DNA of 64,000 nt, from contig NZ_CADIKK010000012.1 in NCBI RefSeq assembly GCF_902859915.1, forward strand, positions 124,001-188,000. Reading direction: 5' to 3'. Every line of letters starts with the position of its first letter. Positions within the stretch are counted from its first letter, which is position 1. Of this stretch, positions 24,097 through 32,911 are shown piece by piece. The notes beneath the pieces were generated by a model. It had not been told where the DNA came from, searched no databases, and saw nothing but the letters and a program-made list of their open reading frames with translations. Source of the DNA: Paraburkholderia ultramafica (lineage in GTDB: Bacteria; Pseudomonadota; Gammaproteobacteria; Burkholderiales; Burkholderiaceae). The translations under genes and the position numbers were made by a program.

Positions 24097-25595
24097 ACGC
24101 GCACATGAACGCGCGATCCGGTCTCCGCGTCAGATCGTGGCGTCGCTGCGCCCTGTGCATCGCGTGGTCGTTGTGCATCGGCCTGCCGGGTTGCGCGCTG
24201 ATCCACAAGAACGGCACGCCGTATGCCGAGATTTCGCCCGAGCAGATCAATCTCGCCGACGACATCCATCTTGCGCGCGATGGCTGGCCCGCCGCGCGCT
24301 GGTGGAGTCGTTATCGCGACGAGCAGCTCGACGCGCTGATCGATCAGGCGCTCGCCGATGCGCCGACGATGGTGATTGCGCGAACCCGCGTCGCGCAGGC
24401 GAAGTCGGACGTCGAGCTGGTCAGAACGGGGTCGAGCCTTCAGGTGGTGGCGCTTGCCTTCGTGGATCGCGAGCATGTTTCCGCGAACGGCTTTCTCGGC
24501 CCGTTCGCGAAGAACGAACCGGAGTTGGGGCTGACGGGCCCGTGGTACACCGAGGGTGTGGTCGGGCTGGGCGCCAGTCTGAACGTCGACATCTGGGGCA
24601 AGCAGCGCGCGCAGGTCGCCGCGTCGCTCGGCGTAAGCAATGCGCGGCTTGCTGAAACGTCCGCCGTCGAACTCGAAATCTCTGCCGACGTCGCGCAGTT
24701 GTACTACGGCATTCAGACGACTTACCAGCTTATCGATCTGCTCAACGAGTCGCACGAGGTAGCGGAGTTCTCGGTGCAAGCACACGACGCGCGGGCGGTG
24801 CGCGGCCTCGAGCCCCGAACCCAGCTTGAGGAAGCCCGTGCGCAGCAACTGGCCATCGAACGGCAGATCGTTGCAGCGCAAAACCAGATACAGCTGTATC
24901 GCGAATCGCTGCGAGCGCTGGTCGGCACGGGACCCAATGGCTTGCCTCCAATCGAGCCTGTCGCGTTGCCGCGCTCGCACGCGGCCTTGCCCGCGACGCT
25001 CTCTTATGAACTCCTGGCCCGGCGGCCCGATCTGCAGGCGATGCGCTGGTACGTGGCGGCATCGTTCGACCGGATCGATGCGGCGAAAGCGGCGTTCTAT
25101 CCGAGCTTCGACATCAGGGCATTCTTCGGCTACAACGCATTGCATCTGTCCGACCTTTTCACGCATGCGAGCCAGCAGATCAACCTGATTCCGGGCCTGA
25201 CTCTGCCGATTTTCGATGGTGGCCGGCTCAACGCGAACCTTAGCGGCGCGCGTGAGGGCAGCAATCTGTTGATCGAGCAGTACAACCAGGCCGTCCTCAA
25301 TGCGGTACGCGATGTCGCGCAGACGGGCAGCCGTCTGCAGGCCCTCGATGCGGAGACCGCGTTGCAGAAGCAGCGGATCGAATCGGTTGCGTTCGCGCGG
25401 GACAGCGTTGAAGCGCACTATCAGCGTGGCCTCACTAGCCGCCTGGCGGCGCTCGAGGCACGTCAGCCGGTGATCGCCGAACAGGTCGCGCTGCTCACGC
25501 TCCGCGCTCAGATGCTCAGTCAGGAGATCGCGTTGACGAAGGCGCTCGGCGGCGGCTATCGTGCCGATCCGCCCGTCGAACTCAAGCCGCGTTGA
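24093..25595 (+). CDS. mdtP: MdtP outer-membrane efflux lipoprotein (TolC/NodT family)
   Basis: A 500-residue RND/NodT-type outer-membrane factor. A signal peptide ends at the lipobox GLPGC (Cys34). Two OEP repeats follow, with the usual WWSRYRDEQLDALIDQAL opening, the LLARRPDLQAMRWYV motif near 310, and PIFDGGRLNANL near 375. It forms the outer-membrane channel for MdtNO. It overlaps mdtO and is the last gene of the ytcA-mdtNOP operon; the next gene is convergent. Confidence 0.92.
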   Translation: MNAHMNARSGLRVRSWRRCALCIAWSLCIGLPGCALIHKNGTPYAEISPEQINLADDIHLARDGWPAARWWSRYRDEQLDALIDQALADAPTMVIARTRVAQAKSDVELVRTGSSLQVVALAFVDREHVSANGFLGPFAKNEPELGLTGPWYTEGVVGLGASLNVDIWGKQRAQVAASLGVSNARLAETSAVELEISADVAQLYYGIQTTYQLIDLLNESHEVAEFSVQAHDARAVRGLEPRTQLEEARAQQLAIERQIVAAQNQIQLYRESLRALVGTGPNGLPPIEPVALPRSHAALPATLSYELLARRPDLQAMRWYVAASFDRIDAAKAAFYPSFDIRAFFGYNALHLSDLFTHASQQINLIPGLTLPIFDGGRLNANLSGAREGSNLLIEQYNQAVLNAVRDVAQTGSRLQALDAETALQKQRIESVAFARDSVEAHYQRGLTSRLAALEARQPVIAEQVALLTLRAQMLSQEIALTKALGGGYRADPPVELKPR

Positions 25596-25625
25596 ACGCG
25601 CAAGTGAGCAGGGCGTGAGCGGGTT

Positions 25626-26075
25626 TCAGAACTGCTGCGCGCGTAGCGAGTCGAATTCCGCGCGGCACACGTCGCCAAACTTGCCGAGGATGTCGATCGA
25701 GCCATCCGCGAGCATTTCGCGAATCTCGATGAAGGTCTTGTCCGGCGCAAGGTAAGTGTCCACGATCTTGCGTCCGATCACGTCGGCTTCATCCGCGACT
25801 TCGCGCGATGACCAGACCCGCATGCGGCCGATCTTCGCATAGAGGTTGCCGAGCGCAGGGAGATTCGGCTCGTTGTGTTGCAGCGCGTCGACATAGCAGT
25901 TCGTCGCTTCTTCAATGAACTCCTTGTAGAGCTCCTGCCGCCGGGCGCGGTCATGCGCCCGCCACTCCGCGCGAACCTGGGTGCGTTGGGTCAGCCATGA
26001 TGCAAGTACCGATGTCAGGCCGCCAATCGCAGCGCCGACAAGTGCAGCCAGGGCGGAGATGACCGACGGATTCAT
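25626..26075 (-). CDS. hypothetical protein with one N-terminal membrane helix
   Basis: A 149-residue protein from the ATG at 26075 (AAAGGA upstream). Residues 4-25 are a hydrophobic helix (SALAALVGAAIGGLTSVLAS), after which the chain is hydrophilic and helical (RRQELYKEFIEEATNCYVDA). This anchored soluble-helix design is common in small Burkholderia proteins annotated as hypothetical. I recognise no enzyme motif. It is convergent with mdtP and has a 534-base low-GC gap upstream. Confidence 0.65.
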   Translation of the reverse strand: MNPSVISALAALVGAAIGGLTSVLASWLTQRTQVRAEWRAHDRARRQELYKEFIEEATNCYVDALQHNEPNLPALGNLYAKIGRMRVWSSREVADEADVIGRKIVDTYLAPDKTFIEIREMLADGSIDILGKFGDVCRAEFDSLRAQQF

Positions 26076-26609
26076 GGGGCATCCTTTGGTTTTTGGTTTC
26101 CATTCACGCTCATACATATTAGTGCCGGCGCGTGAACTTCTCAGGTTGGCATGCTGATGTCGTGAGCAGAGATGGGTGAAGCCGAAGGAAACGTGTTTCG
26201 TCGCGATCGGCAAAGCGCAAGCAGTTGTCCTTTTGCGCATTGAGGAAGAGTTGACCCGCGGCACGGCATCCTCACAGTCATGAGCCCAGTCGGTCGATAG
26301 ATATTGCTCGTCTGATACGTGGCGCGCGCGGAATTGGATGGATTCGTGATGGTTGCGGACATGGACAAGTTTTTGTGTACGAGCACTGAGAGCACGTCGA
26401 GCGCGGGCTTATTCCGGATTATATTTGACATAATATAAATTATCACCGGACATGGTTGTAGTAGCATTTCTAGAAATGCCGTGAGTGCATCCACGTAAAG
26501 TGCATCGATATCACCACGTAATTTCCGTTGGTAATCGCTCTCTGATTTCCGACGCGATTTAGGTGAATTGAGCAAGTCCGATTTTTCGGGTCCACGGCAA
26601 GCAGTGAAT
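26076..26609 (+). other. 534-base intergenic region, lower GC
   Basis: No protein of recognisable family is present; one open minus-strand frame (26141-26575) lacks homology and protein-like composition. The stretch around 26400-26460 is distinctly AT-rich and carries a perfect palindrome. It separates the hypothetical membrane protein from the LysR gene and may hold the promoter of the former. Confidence 0.4.
26419..26438 (+). repeat. AT-rich inverted repeat TTATATT-N6-AATATAA
   Basis: TTATATT (26419-26425), TGACAT, AATATAA (26432-26438) has perfect seven-base arms and lies in the most AT-rich part of this GC-rich window. It could be an operator or promoter element; with no T tract it is not a typical terminator. 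Confidence 0.45.
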
Positions 26610-27524
26610 TCAAGTCTCGCGTAGCGTCAGTTCGACATGCTTGAGGCGCCGTATGATTCGCTCGACGAACTCCAGTGTCACGTGCGGCAAAGCACGCTGA
26701 TTCGGGACGATGATGCCGACCGTGAGCGCGTTCACGTTTTCATCGTCGAGCGGACGCCACACCACGTCGCCGCGCGACAGTTCGTCGAGGAAAGCCAGTT
26801 TGGAGAAGAACGAAATGCCCCGGCCGGACGCAATCAGCCGCTTGAGGAGTGTCGTGGAGTTGCAGGTCACGCTGGGTTGCAACGATTCCCAGTACTCGGG
26901 GAAGTCACTCGTGACAACGCCCTGGATCGGCGAGCGGCCCTCGAGCCGCAAAAACGCATGGTTGCGGCACTCGTCGAAGCTGATTCGCTCCGTCTTCGCG
27001 AGCGGATGCGAAGACGCCATCACGACGCCCGGCGGCAGCGGCACTTCCGCCACAACATCAAGACCCGCGGGCAGCCTGGTGATGTATGAAATGCCGATGT
27101 CGTACTCGCCACTCACGAGCCGCGGCGGCACATCGTGCGGCGGCACCGCGACGATCGAATAGGTCACGGCCGGATAGACGTCCGAGAATTCCTCGACCGT
27201 GGCCGGCAGAAAGTCCACGAACAGCGAGTCCATCGCCGCGACCGACACGTGCCCCTTGCGTTCGCCCTTCAGATCGTCGAGTTCGCTGCGCATCAGATGG
27301 AAATCGTTCAGCGTCGCGCGAATGTGCTGCAGCACGCGTTCGCCGGCCGCGTTCAGGCGAATGCCGTTCGGCAGCCGGTCGAACAGTTCGGTTCCCATCT
27401 CGGCTTCGAGCTTCAGGATTTGCCGGTTCACCGCGCTGGACGCGACATAGAGATTCTGTGCCGCCTTTCGGATCGAACTGCACCGCGCCACTTCGACAAA
27501 ATATTTCAGGACGTTCGCATGCAT
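26610..27524 (-). CDS. LysR family transcriptional regulator
   Basis: A 304-residue LTTR. The N-terminal HTH reads FVEVARCSSIRKAAQNLYVA followed by SSAVNRQILKLEAEMG; the effector domain occupies about residues 90-295. Unusually, it is the last gene of the operon it probably controls: its start is nine bases after the ferredoxin stop on the same strand. Co-transcription would give positive feedback. Candidate LTTR sites lie in the region upstream of the operon's first gene (34050-34089). Confidence 0.9.
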   Translation of the reverse strand: MHANVLKYFVEVARCSSIRKAAQNLYVASSAVNRQILKLEAEMGTELFDRLPNGIRLNAAGERVLQHIRATLNDFHLMRSELDDLKGERKGHVSVAAMDSLFVDFLPATVEEFSDVYPAVTYSIVAVPPHDVPPRLVSGEYDIGISYITRLPAGLDVVAEVPLPPGVVMASSHPLAKTERISFDECRNHAFLRLEGRSPIQGVVTSDFPEYWESLQPSVTCNSTTLLKRLIASGRGISFFSKLAFLDELSRGDVVWRPLDDENVNALTVGIIVPNQRALPHVTLEFVERIIRRLKHVELTLRET

Positions 27525-27533
27525 CGTGTTGCC

Positions 27534-27869
27534 TCAATTCGTGGCCCGCACCGGCCACGCCGCGACCTCGGGATGATCGCAGGCTACCCTACCCACGTCG
27601 CAAGCGCCACCCGGTGAACCGAGGGCGCTCACCCGCGCGCCGAAGAATTCACGGTTCACGGCGGCGAACGACGCCTCCGCGGGCGGGAGTTCTTCGTCGT
27701 GAAAGATGGCCTCGGTCGGGCACACCGACACGCACACCCCGCAACTGATACATTCCTCGGGATGAATGTAGAGGGTGCGCCCGCCTTCATAGATGCAGTC
27801 GACCGGGCAGCATTTCACGCATGCACCGTCTTTCACGTCGATGCAAGGCGAGGTGATAACGCAGGCCAT
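27534..27869 (-). CDS. FdxA-like 4Fe-4S / 7Fe ferredoxin
   Basis: A 111-residue ferredoxin. Near the N-terminus CIDVKDGACVKCCPVDCIY resembles the first cluster site of 7Fe ferredoxins, and CISCGVCVSVCP is a complete 4Fe-4S motif. The C-terminal 60 residues include AAVNREFF, found in FdxA proteins. Its start overlaps the enoyl-CoA hydratase stop (TGATG type), so the two are made together. It is probably the electron carrier for the FAD oxidoreductase of the operon. Confidence 0.88.
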   Translation of the reverse strand: MACVITSPCIDVKDGACVKCCPVDCIYEGGRTLYIHPEECISCGVCVSVCPTEAIFHDEELPPAEASFAAVNREFFGARVSALGSPGGACDVGRVACDHPEVAAWPVRATN

Positions 27870-28642
27870 CAGCGTCCGCTCCAGCAAGGCTGGCGCTTTT
27901 CCTGGAAGGCGCGCACGCCTTCGTGCGCGTCCTCGGATTGAAGTGCGGTAACCAGCGCGGGCAGCCGCAGCGCCTGCGCTTCCGCCGCCGACAGCGTGGC
28001 GGTGCGCCTGACCACCTGCTTGATTGCCTGCAACGACAACGGCGCGCACGCCAGCACAGCGTCGACCCAGCGTTGAACAGCGGCATCGAGTTCGGCGCGC
28101 GGCACGACCTCGTTGACGAGGCCCATGTCAAGCCCTTCGCGTGCCGAAACCCGCCGGCCAGTCAGAAGCATCGCCATCGCCTGGCGATACGGAATCTGGC
28201 GTTGCAGCAGGGTCATGCCGCCGTCGAGCGGCATCCGGCCGACCAGCGCCTCGGGCAAGCCGAAACTCGCCTCCTCGCACGCAATCACGAGATCGCACCC
28301 CAGCACCATTTCGAAGCCGCCACCGAGCGCATAGCCATTGACACGCGCGATCACCGGCACATTGAGGGTCTCGCGTAGCGCAATGCCACCGAACCCGCCG
28401 GGACGCGGCGCGGCCCAGTATTCAAGGCCGCTCATCGACGGGTTCTTCAGGTCCGCGCCGACACAGAACGCCCGCTCGCCCTCACCGGTCAGAACCACGG
28501 CGCGCACGTCGCGGTTATGCTCCAGTTCGGTCCAGATGCGTTGCAGTTCGGCTTCGGTCACGAGGTCGACGGCGTTGAGCGCCTCCGGCCGTGCGAGTGT
28601 CACGGTGGCGACATGCTGATCGACAACAAGGCGTACGCTCAT
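27869..28642 (-). CDS. enoyl-CoA hydratase/isomerase family protein
   Basis: A 257-residue crotonase-fold enzyme. The oxyanion-hole segments are AFCVGADLKN near residue 62 and NGYALGGGFEMVLGCDL near 100, and the catalytic-acid region is FGLPEALVGRMPLDGG near 130. I use the ATG at 28642; it overlaps the CoA-transferase stop by ATGA. CaiD-like hydratases act on the product of CaiB-like CoA transferases, matching the gene order here. The exact reaction (hydration, isomerisation or hydrolysis) cannot be told. Confidence 0.9.
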   Translation of the reverse strand: MSVRLVVDQHVATVTLARPEALNAVDLVTEAELQRIWTELEHNRDVRAVVLTGEGERAFCVGADLKNPSMSGLEYWAAPRPGGFGGIALRETLNVPVIARVNGYALGGGFEMVLGCDLVIACEEASFGLPEALVGRMPLDGGMTLLQRQIPYRQAMAMLLTGRRVSAREGLDMGLVNEVVPRAELDAAVQRWVDAVLACAPLSLQAIKQVVRRTATLSAAEAQALRLPALVTALQSEDAHEGVRAFQEKRQPCWSGR

Positions 28643-29820
28643 GCCGCCTCCGTGGCGACACCGCCGCACAATTGCTGAAGCACTTCCTCGGTGTGCTGCC
28701 CGAGCTTCGGCGGCGCGCGCCGCAGGCCGACCGGGGCGAGCGACAACTCGATCGGACTACCGATGAAACGCACCGGCTGCCCTTCGCCCTCGCCTTCGAT
28801 GATCAACTGGTTATGCACCGTCTGCGGATCGACGAGCGCTTCGCGCAGATCGCGCACCGGCGCGCATAGCAGATCCTGCTCGTCGAGGCGCGCCAGCCAG
28901 AAGTCACGCGTATTGGCCGCGAAGCGATCGCGGAAGATGCCTTGCAGCACCGCCTTGTGGACGAACTGCTGTTCGAGGTTGCGAAAGCGCGGATCGGCGG
29001 ACAGGTCGTCGATTTGCAGCGCTGCGCAGATGTCGCGCAACGGGTTTGGCTTGAAGGCGCCGACCAGCACGAGCGCACCGTCCTGCGTGTCGAACACGCC
29101 GGAGAGCGGCATCGCGGCCCAGTTCACTTCCGAGTCGGCCATCATGATCATCGCGGCCTCCTGCATCTGCATGGCGAGCATCGAGTTGTAGAGCGACACG
29201 TTGACCTTTTGGCCTTCGCCGGTGCGCTCGCGATGCAGCAACGCGAGCAGAACGCCCTGCACCATGTGCATGCCGGCCGAATAGTCGGCGAGCGCCGTCG
29301 GATACACGGAGATCGGCAGCGAGTCGTCGGCGCGGCGCGCCATCACGCCGCTCATCGCCTGCGCGAGCACGTCCTGTCCGCCCTTGTGCGCATACGGGCC
29401 GGTTTCTCCAAAGCCCGATCCCGCCGCGTAGATGATCCGCGGATTGAGGCGGCGGCAATCCTCATAGCCGATGCCCATGCGGTCCATGACGCCCGCGCGA
29501 AAATTGCTGGCGACCACATCGGCCTCGGCGATCATGGTCTTGAGCGCCGCCATCTGTCCGGCGTCGCGCAGATCGAGCGCCACGCTGCGCTTGTTGCGGT
29601 TCAGACTGCAGAAGATCGGGTTGTCCGCGCCGGCCACCGGCTCGAACGTCGAGCGGCTCAGGTCGCCCGCGCCCTTTCTCTCGACCTTGATGACATCCGC
29701 GCCGTAATCCGCGAGCATCTGGGTACAAACCGGCCCCATCATGACCTGCGTCAGATCGATGACGCGCACGCCGGCGAGCGGCAAGTCATGGGTCTTGTTC
29801 GTGTTGTGCGTGACACTCAT
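28639..29820 (-). CDS. CaiB/BaiF family III CoA-transferase
   Basis: A 393-residue family III CoA-transferase. The opening LAGVRVIDLTQVMMGPVCTQ, then ADVIKVERKGAGD near residue 42, NRNKRSVALDLRD near 74 and the GFGETGPYAHKGGQD loop near 135 are diagnostic. The catalytic Asp is expected in the TALADYSAGMH segment near 172. It moves CoA between acids, activating a carboxylate substrate without ATP. Both ends overlap neighbours by ATGA, making a strictly coupled FAD enzyme - CoA transferase - hydratase - ferredoxin set. Confidence 0.92.
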   Translation of the reverse strand: MSVTHNTNKTHDLPLAGVRVIDLTQVMMGPVCTQMLADYGADVIKVERKGAGDLSRSTFEPVAGADNPIFCSLNRNKRSVALDLRDAGQMAALKTMIAEADVVASNFRAGVMDRMGIGYEDCRRLNPRIIYAAGSGFGETGPYAHKGGQDVLAQAMSGVMARRADDSLPISVYPTALADYSAGMHMVQGVLLALLHRERTGEGQKVNVSLYNSMLAMQMQEAAMIMMADSEVNWAAMPLSGVFDTQDGALVLVGAFKPNPLRDICAALQIDDLSADPRFRNLEQQFVHKAVLQGIFRDRFAANTRDFWLARLDEQDLLCAPVRDLREALVDPQTVHNQLIIEGEGEGQPVRFIGSPIELSLAPVGLRRAPPKLGQHTEEVLQQLCGGVATEAA

Positions 29821-31202
29821 GCTGCCTCCCTCGCATCGACGTGAACGGCGAGCGCCGGGACGTCGGCGTTGCGGCCGGTCTGGTCACCGGGATCGGCGCC
29901 TTGCGTGCGCAGTGTCTTTTGCAGCGCGCGCACATCGACGTTACGCACCGATACGCCCGCGCCGAGCGCAAGCGCGGCGGCCACGCCGGCGGCTTCGCCC
30001 ATGGCCATGCATGGCGGAATCTCGCGCGACATCTTCTGTGCCTGCGAAGTCGCCGAGTAGTGCCGCCCTGCGACCAGCAAATTGTCGACCTGCTTCGGCA
30101 GCAGCACACGATACGGCATGTAGTAGTCACGCCCGCGTGCAATGCTGTCATCGAAACGGGTGCGTTGCGCGAGGTCGTCCTTGGTCATCACATATTCGCC
30201 TTCGAGCAGGCGCGTCTGGCGCACGCCCGTCTGCGGCGCGACGTCGATCACGTAAGCGTGCTCGAAACCGGGTAACTTCTCCCGCACGAAATCGACTACC
30301 GCGTGAATGTGCTTACGGCCCTGTACTTCCGCACGTGTCAGGTCTTCGGGCTTGAGTCCGTCGAGACCGGCCATGTGCGGGCAGTTGCACCACACCACGC
30401 CCGGCAGCGGCGTCTTGAGCCACCAGTAACCCCACGAGCCGCCAAGAATGCGCTTGATCTGGCGATCGAGCGCAGCAAACGCTTCCGGCTCTTCGGCTTC
30501 GAAGCGCTCGGCCGCGTCGGTATCCACGCCGCCGAGGCGGAACACCGTCGTCGTAATATAGGTGCCGCCCACATGCGGCACGCCCGCCGACGCCGCGACA
30601 TCGAGGTCGCCGGTCGCGTCGATCACGACATCGGCGAGGATCGCTTCACGGCCGCTCTTCGTATCGCAGATGACGCCTTTCACCTCGCCGTCCTCGACCA
30701 GCGTGCGTGAGAACCACGAGTGCAAACGCAACTGGATGCCGAGCGATTCCACCATTTCAAGCGCCACGCGCTTCATCGCATCTGGATCGAACGCCGCCGC
30801 GAAGCACACGGGATGCGGCGTTTTCTGGCTATGGAAATCGAACGTGCCCCACCGGCCCCACTGACGATACGCGGCCGGATCCTCGCCCCATTCGTGCGAG
30901 CGCGGGAACATCGCGAGCTTGCGCGCCGCCATGCGCTCGATGAAGGTCATGCAGGTGCCGCGCACCGAAATTTCCTGAAGGTGGCTGTCCCACATGTCGT
31001 CGAGCACCAGTACCATGCCGCCCGAAGCAAGGCCGCCGAGGTGGTTGTAGCGCTCCAGCAGGATCACCTGCGCGCCGTTGCGCGCCGCGCCGATCGCCGC
31101 CGACAGGCCTGCGGGACCGCCGCCGACCACGACGACGTTTGCCTTGGCCGCCACGCGCACATCGCGCGCGGGTTCCTGAATCCAGTCACTGATCATGTTC
31201 AT
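29817..31202 (-). CDS. FAD-dependent oxidoreductase (FAD_oxidored family)
   Basis: A 461-residue flavoprotein. The dinucleotide fold VVVVGGGPAGLSAAIGAARN is at about residues 23-42, with the following ERYNHLGGLASGG typical of the PF12831 FAD_oxidored family; VVIDATGDLDVAASAG near 190 and NLLVAGRHYSATSQAQ near 385 complete the FAD site. Substrate unknown. It lies between the ABC permease (36 bases) and the CoA transferase (ATGA). With the ferredoxin it may carry out a low-potential oxidation or reduction in the pathway. Confidence 0.88.
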   Translation of the reverse strand: MNMISDWIQEPARDVRVAAKANVVVVGGGPAGLSAAIGAARNGAQVILLERYNHLGGLASGGMVLVLDDMWDSHLQEISVRGTCMTFIERMAARKLAMFPRSHEWGEDPAAYRQWGRWGTFDFHSQKTPHPVCFAAAFDPDAMKRVALEMVESLGIQLRLHSWFSRTLVEDGEVKGVICDTKSGREAILADVVIDATGDLDVAASAGVPHVGGTYITTTVFRLGGVDTDAAERFEAEEPEAFAALDRQIKRILGGSWGYWWLKTPLPGVVWCNCPHMAGLDGLKPEDLTRAEVQGRKHIHAVVDFVREKLPGFEHAYVIDVAPQTGVRQTRLLEGEYVMTKDDLAQRTRFDDSIARGRDYYMPYRVLLPKQVDNLLVAGRHYSATSQAQKMSREIPPCMAMGEAAGVAAALALGAGVSVRNVDVRALQKTLRTQGADPGDQTGRNADVPALAVHVDAREAA

Positions 31203-31238
31203 TTCGTCTCCTATCGGAACGGGGTGTGTCGCTCGTTA

Positions 31239-32075
31239 TCAAAGGGCGTCGGGTTGCCACCGGATGAGCCAGCGCTCGAGCACAGCGATCACGAGGAAAA
31301 AGAGGCCGGAGAGGACGGCGCTCATGATGATCGCCGTGTACAGCAAGGCCGAATCGAAGCTGTAAGTCGCCTGAATGATCATCGCGCCGATGCCTTGCGT
31401 CGCGCCGATCCATTCGCCAACCACTGCGCCAATGACGGACATGGATGCGGCGATGCGCAGCGCAGAGAACAGATAGGGCAGCGATGCGTAGAGGCGCAGC
31501 TTGAAGAAGATCTCCCGCTTGCTTGCCGACAGGATCTGCATCAGTTCCATGGCCTGCGGGTTCACCGCCTGCAGTCCGCGGACCATATTCACGAGCGTCG
31601 GAAAGAAGCAGACGATTGCCGCAATCGTGATCTTCGGCTCCAGTCCGTTGCCCATGATCAGCACGAGGATCGGTGCTTTGGCAACCACGGGGATCGAGTT
31701 GATCATCACCGCGACCGGGTAGAAGATGTCCTGCAACGTCTTGTTGTGCACGAACACTGTTGCGAGCAGGATCGCCGCGAGATTGCCGAGCAGGAAGCCC
31801 GCGGATGCCTCGATGGCGGTCGGCACCAGGTTCTGCAGCAGCACGTCGCTCTTGCTGAAAAGCGTTTGCAGTACGAGCAACGGTGACGGCGCGATAAACG
31901 GCTTGACGTGGAAGCCCGCCACGATCGCCCACCACGCAAATAGCAGCCACGCGACACCGAGCGCGGGCAGGATGCGCGCGCGCCACACGCGTTGACGACG
32001 GCGCGCGAGCCAGGCCTGCGCTTCAGGATCGGCCGTCTGGGACGACAGGTTCAATTGAATGTCGGACGTGGCCAT
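31239..32075 (-). CDS. ABC transporter permease, NitT/TauT type
   Basis: A 278-residue permease with about six hydrophobic segments and the EAA loop MELMQILSASKREIFFKLRL near residue 175, then YLFSALRIAASMSVIGAVVGEW. This is the SsuC/TauC pattern. The start overlaps the ATPase stop. It forms the membrane channel of an importer with the ATPase and binding protein directly upstream; family members import nitrate, sulfonates, pyrimidines or aromatic acids. Confidence 0.92.
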   Translation of the reverse strand: MATSDIQLNLSSQTADPEAQAWLARRRQRVWRARILPALGVAWLLFAWWAIVAGFHVKPFIAPSPLLVLQTLFSKSDVLLQNLVPTAIEASAGFLLGNLAAILLATVFVHNKTLQDIFYPVAVMINSIPVVAKAPILVLIMGNGLEPKITIAAIVCFFPTLVNMVRGLQAVNPQAMELMQILSASKREIFFKLRLYASLPYLFSALRIAASMSVIGAVVGEWIGATQGIGAMIIQATYSFDSALLYTAIIMSAVLSGLFFLVIAVLERWLIRWQPDAL

Positions 32076-32908
32076 CAGCAGGTCTCCAGTACGCGCCGCA
32101 GATAGGCGGCGAGTTCGACAAATTCGCGGCTCTCGCGAATATCGAGCGTGCGGTCTTCAGGCAGCTTCACCGGCACGATCTCCTTCACGCGGCCAGGGTT
32201 GGCCGCCAGCATCAGCACGCGCTGACCGAGAAACGCCGCTTCATAAATGCTGTGCGTGACGAAGAGCGTCGTGAGGCCCATCTCCTTCCACACCCGGCGC
32301 AGTTCCTCGTTCAGACGGTCGCGCGTGATTTCGTCGAGTGCACCGAACGGCTCGTCCATCAGCAGCACTTTCGGATCGCTCACGAGGGCTCGCGCAATCG
32401 CCACGCGCTGCCGCATGCCACCCGACATCTCATGCGGGTAAGCGTCCTCGCGGCCCTTGAGACCAACGAGCTCGAGCAGTTCGCGCGGCGTGGCGCGGCC
32501 CGCACGAGCCTTGCCGCCCGCAACTTCAAGCGGCAACTGCACGTTCTGGATCGCCGTGCGCCACGGTAGCAGCGCCGCATCCTGAAACACGAAACCGATG
32601 TCGCGGCGCTCGCGTGCCATTTGCGGCGCGGCGCCGAGCACACTGATCTCACCACGGCTCGGCTTGATGAGATCGGCGACTACCCGCAGGAACGTCGACT
32701 TCCCGCAGCCCGAAGGACCCAGCAAGGTCAGGAACTCGCCCGCAGCAACGTCGAGGCTCAGCCCTTCGATCGCCGTCACGCTGCGCCGCTCAGTGAAGAA
32801 GCGCACGTTTATGTTGCGGCAGCTGATCGACAGCCCCGCCTCTGACGGCACGCCGAAAGGCGCACCGGAGCGCTCCGCGCGCGGCGGATTCATAGTGGCA
32901 GCATGCAT
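32075..32908 (-). CDS. ABC transporter ATP-binding protein, NitT/TauT type
   Basis: A 277-residue ATPase. Walker A LLGPSGCGKST is near residue 62, the ABC signature MSGGMRQRVAIARAL near 158 and Walker B VLLMDEPFGALDE near 182; the switch His is in FVTHSIYEAAFL. It powers uptake with the permease (ATGA overlap) and the binding protein three bases upstream. An ATG nearer the family's usual start (about 20 residues in) is not available, so the longer N-terminus is kept. Confidence 0.93.
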   Translation of the reverse strand: MHAATMNPPRAERSGAPFGVPSEAGLSISCRNINVRFFTERRSVTAIEGLSLDVAAGEFLTLLGPSGCGKSTFLRVVADLIKPSRGEISVLGAAPQMARERRDIGFVFQDAALLPWRTAIQNVQLPLEVAGGKARAGRATPRELLELVGLKGREDAYPHEMSGGMRQRVAIARALVSDPKVLLMDEPFGALDEITRDRLNEELRRVWKEMGLTTLFVTHSIYEAAFLGQRVLMLAANPGRVKEIVPVKLPEDRTLDIRESREFVELAAYLRRVLETC

Positions 32909-32911
32909 GGA

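Noticed and set aside
26141..26575. 144-residue minus-strand frame in the low-GC gap
   Set aside because: No recognisable domain, no good ribosome binding site, Ser/Arg/Pro composition at the end typical of non-coding DNA.
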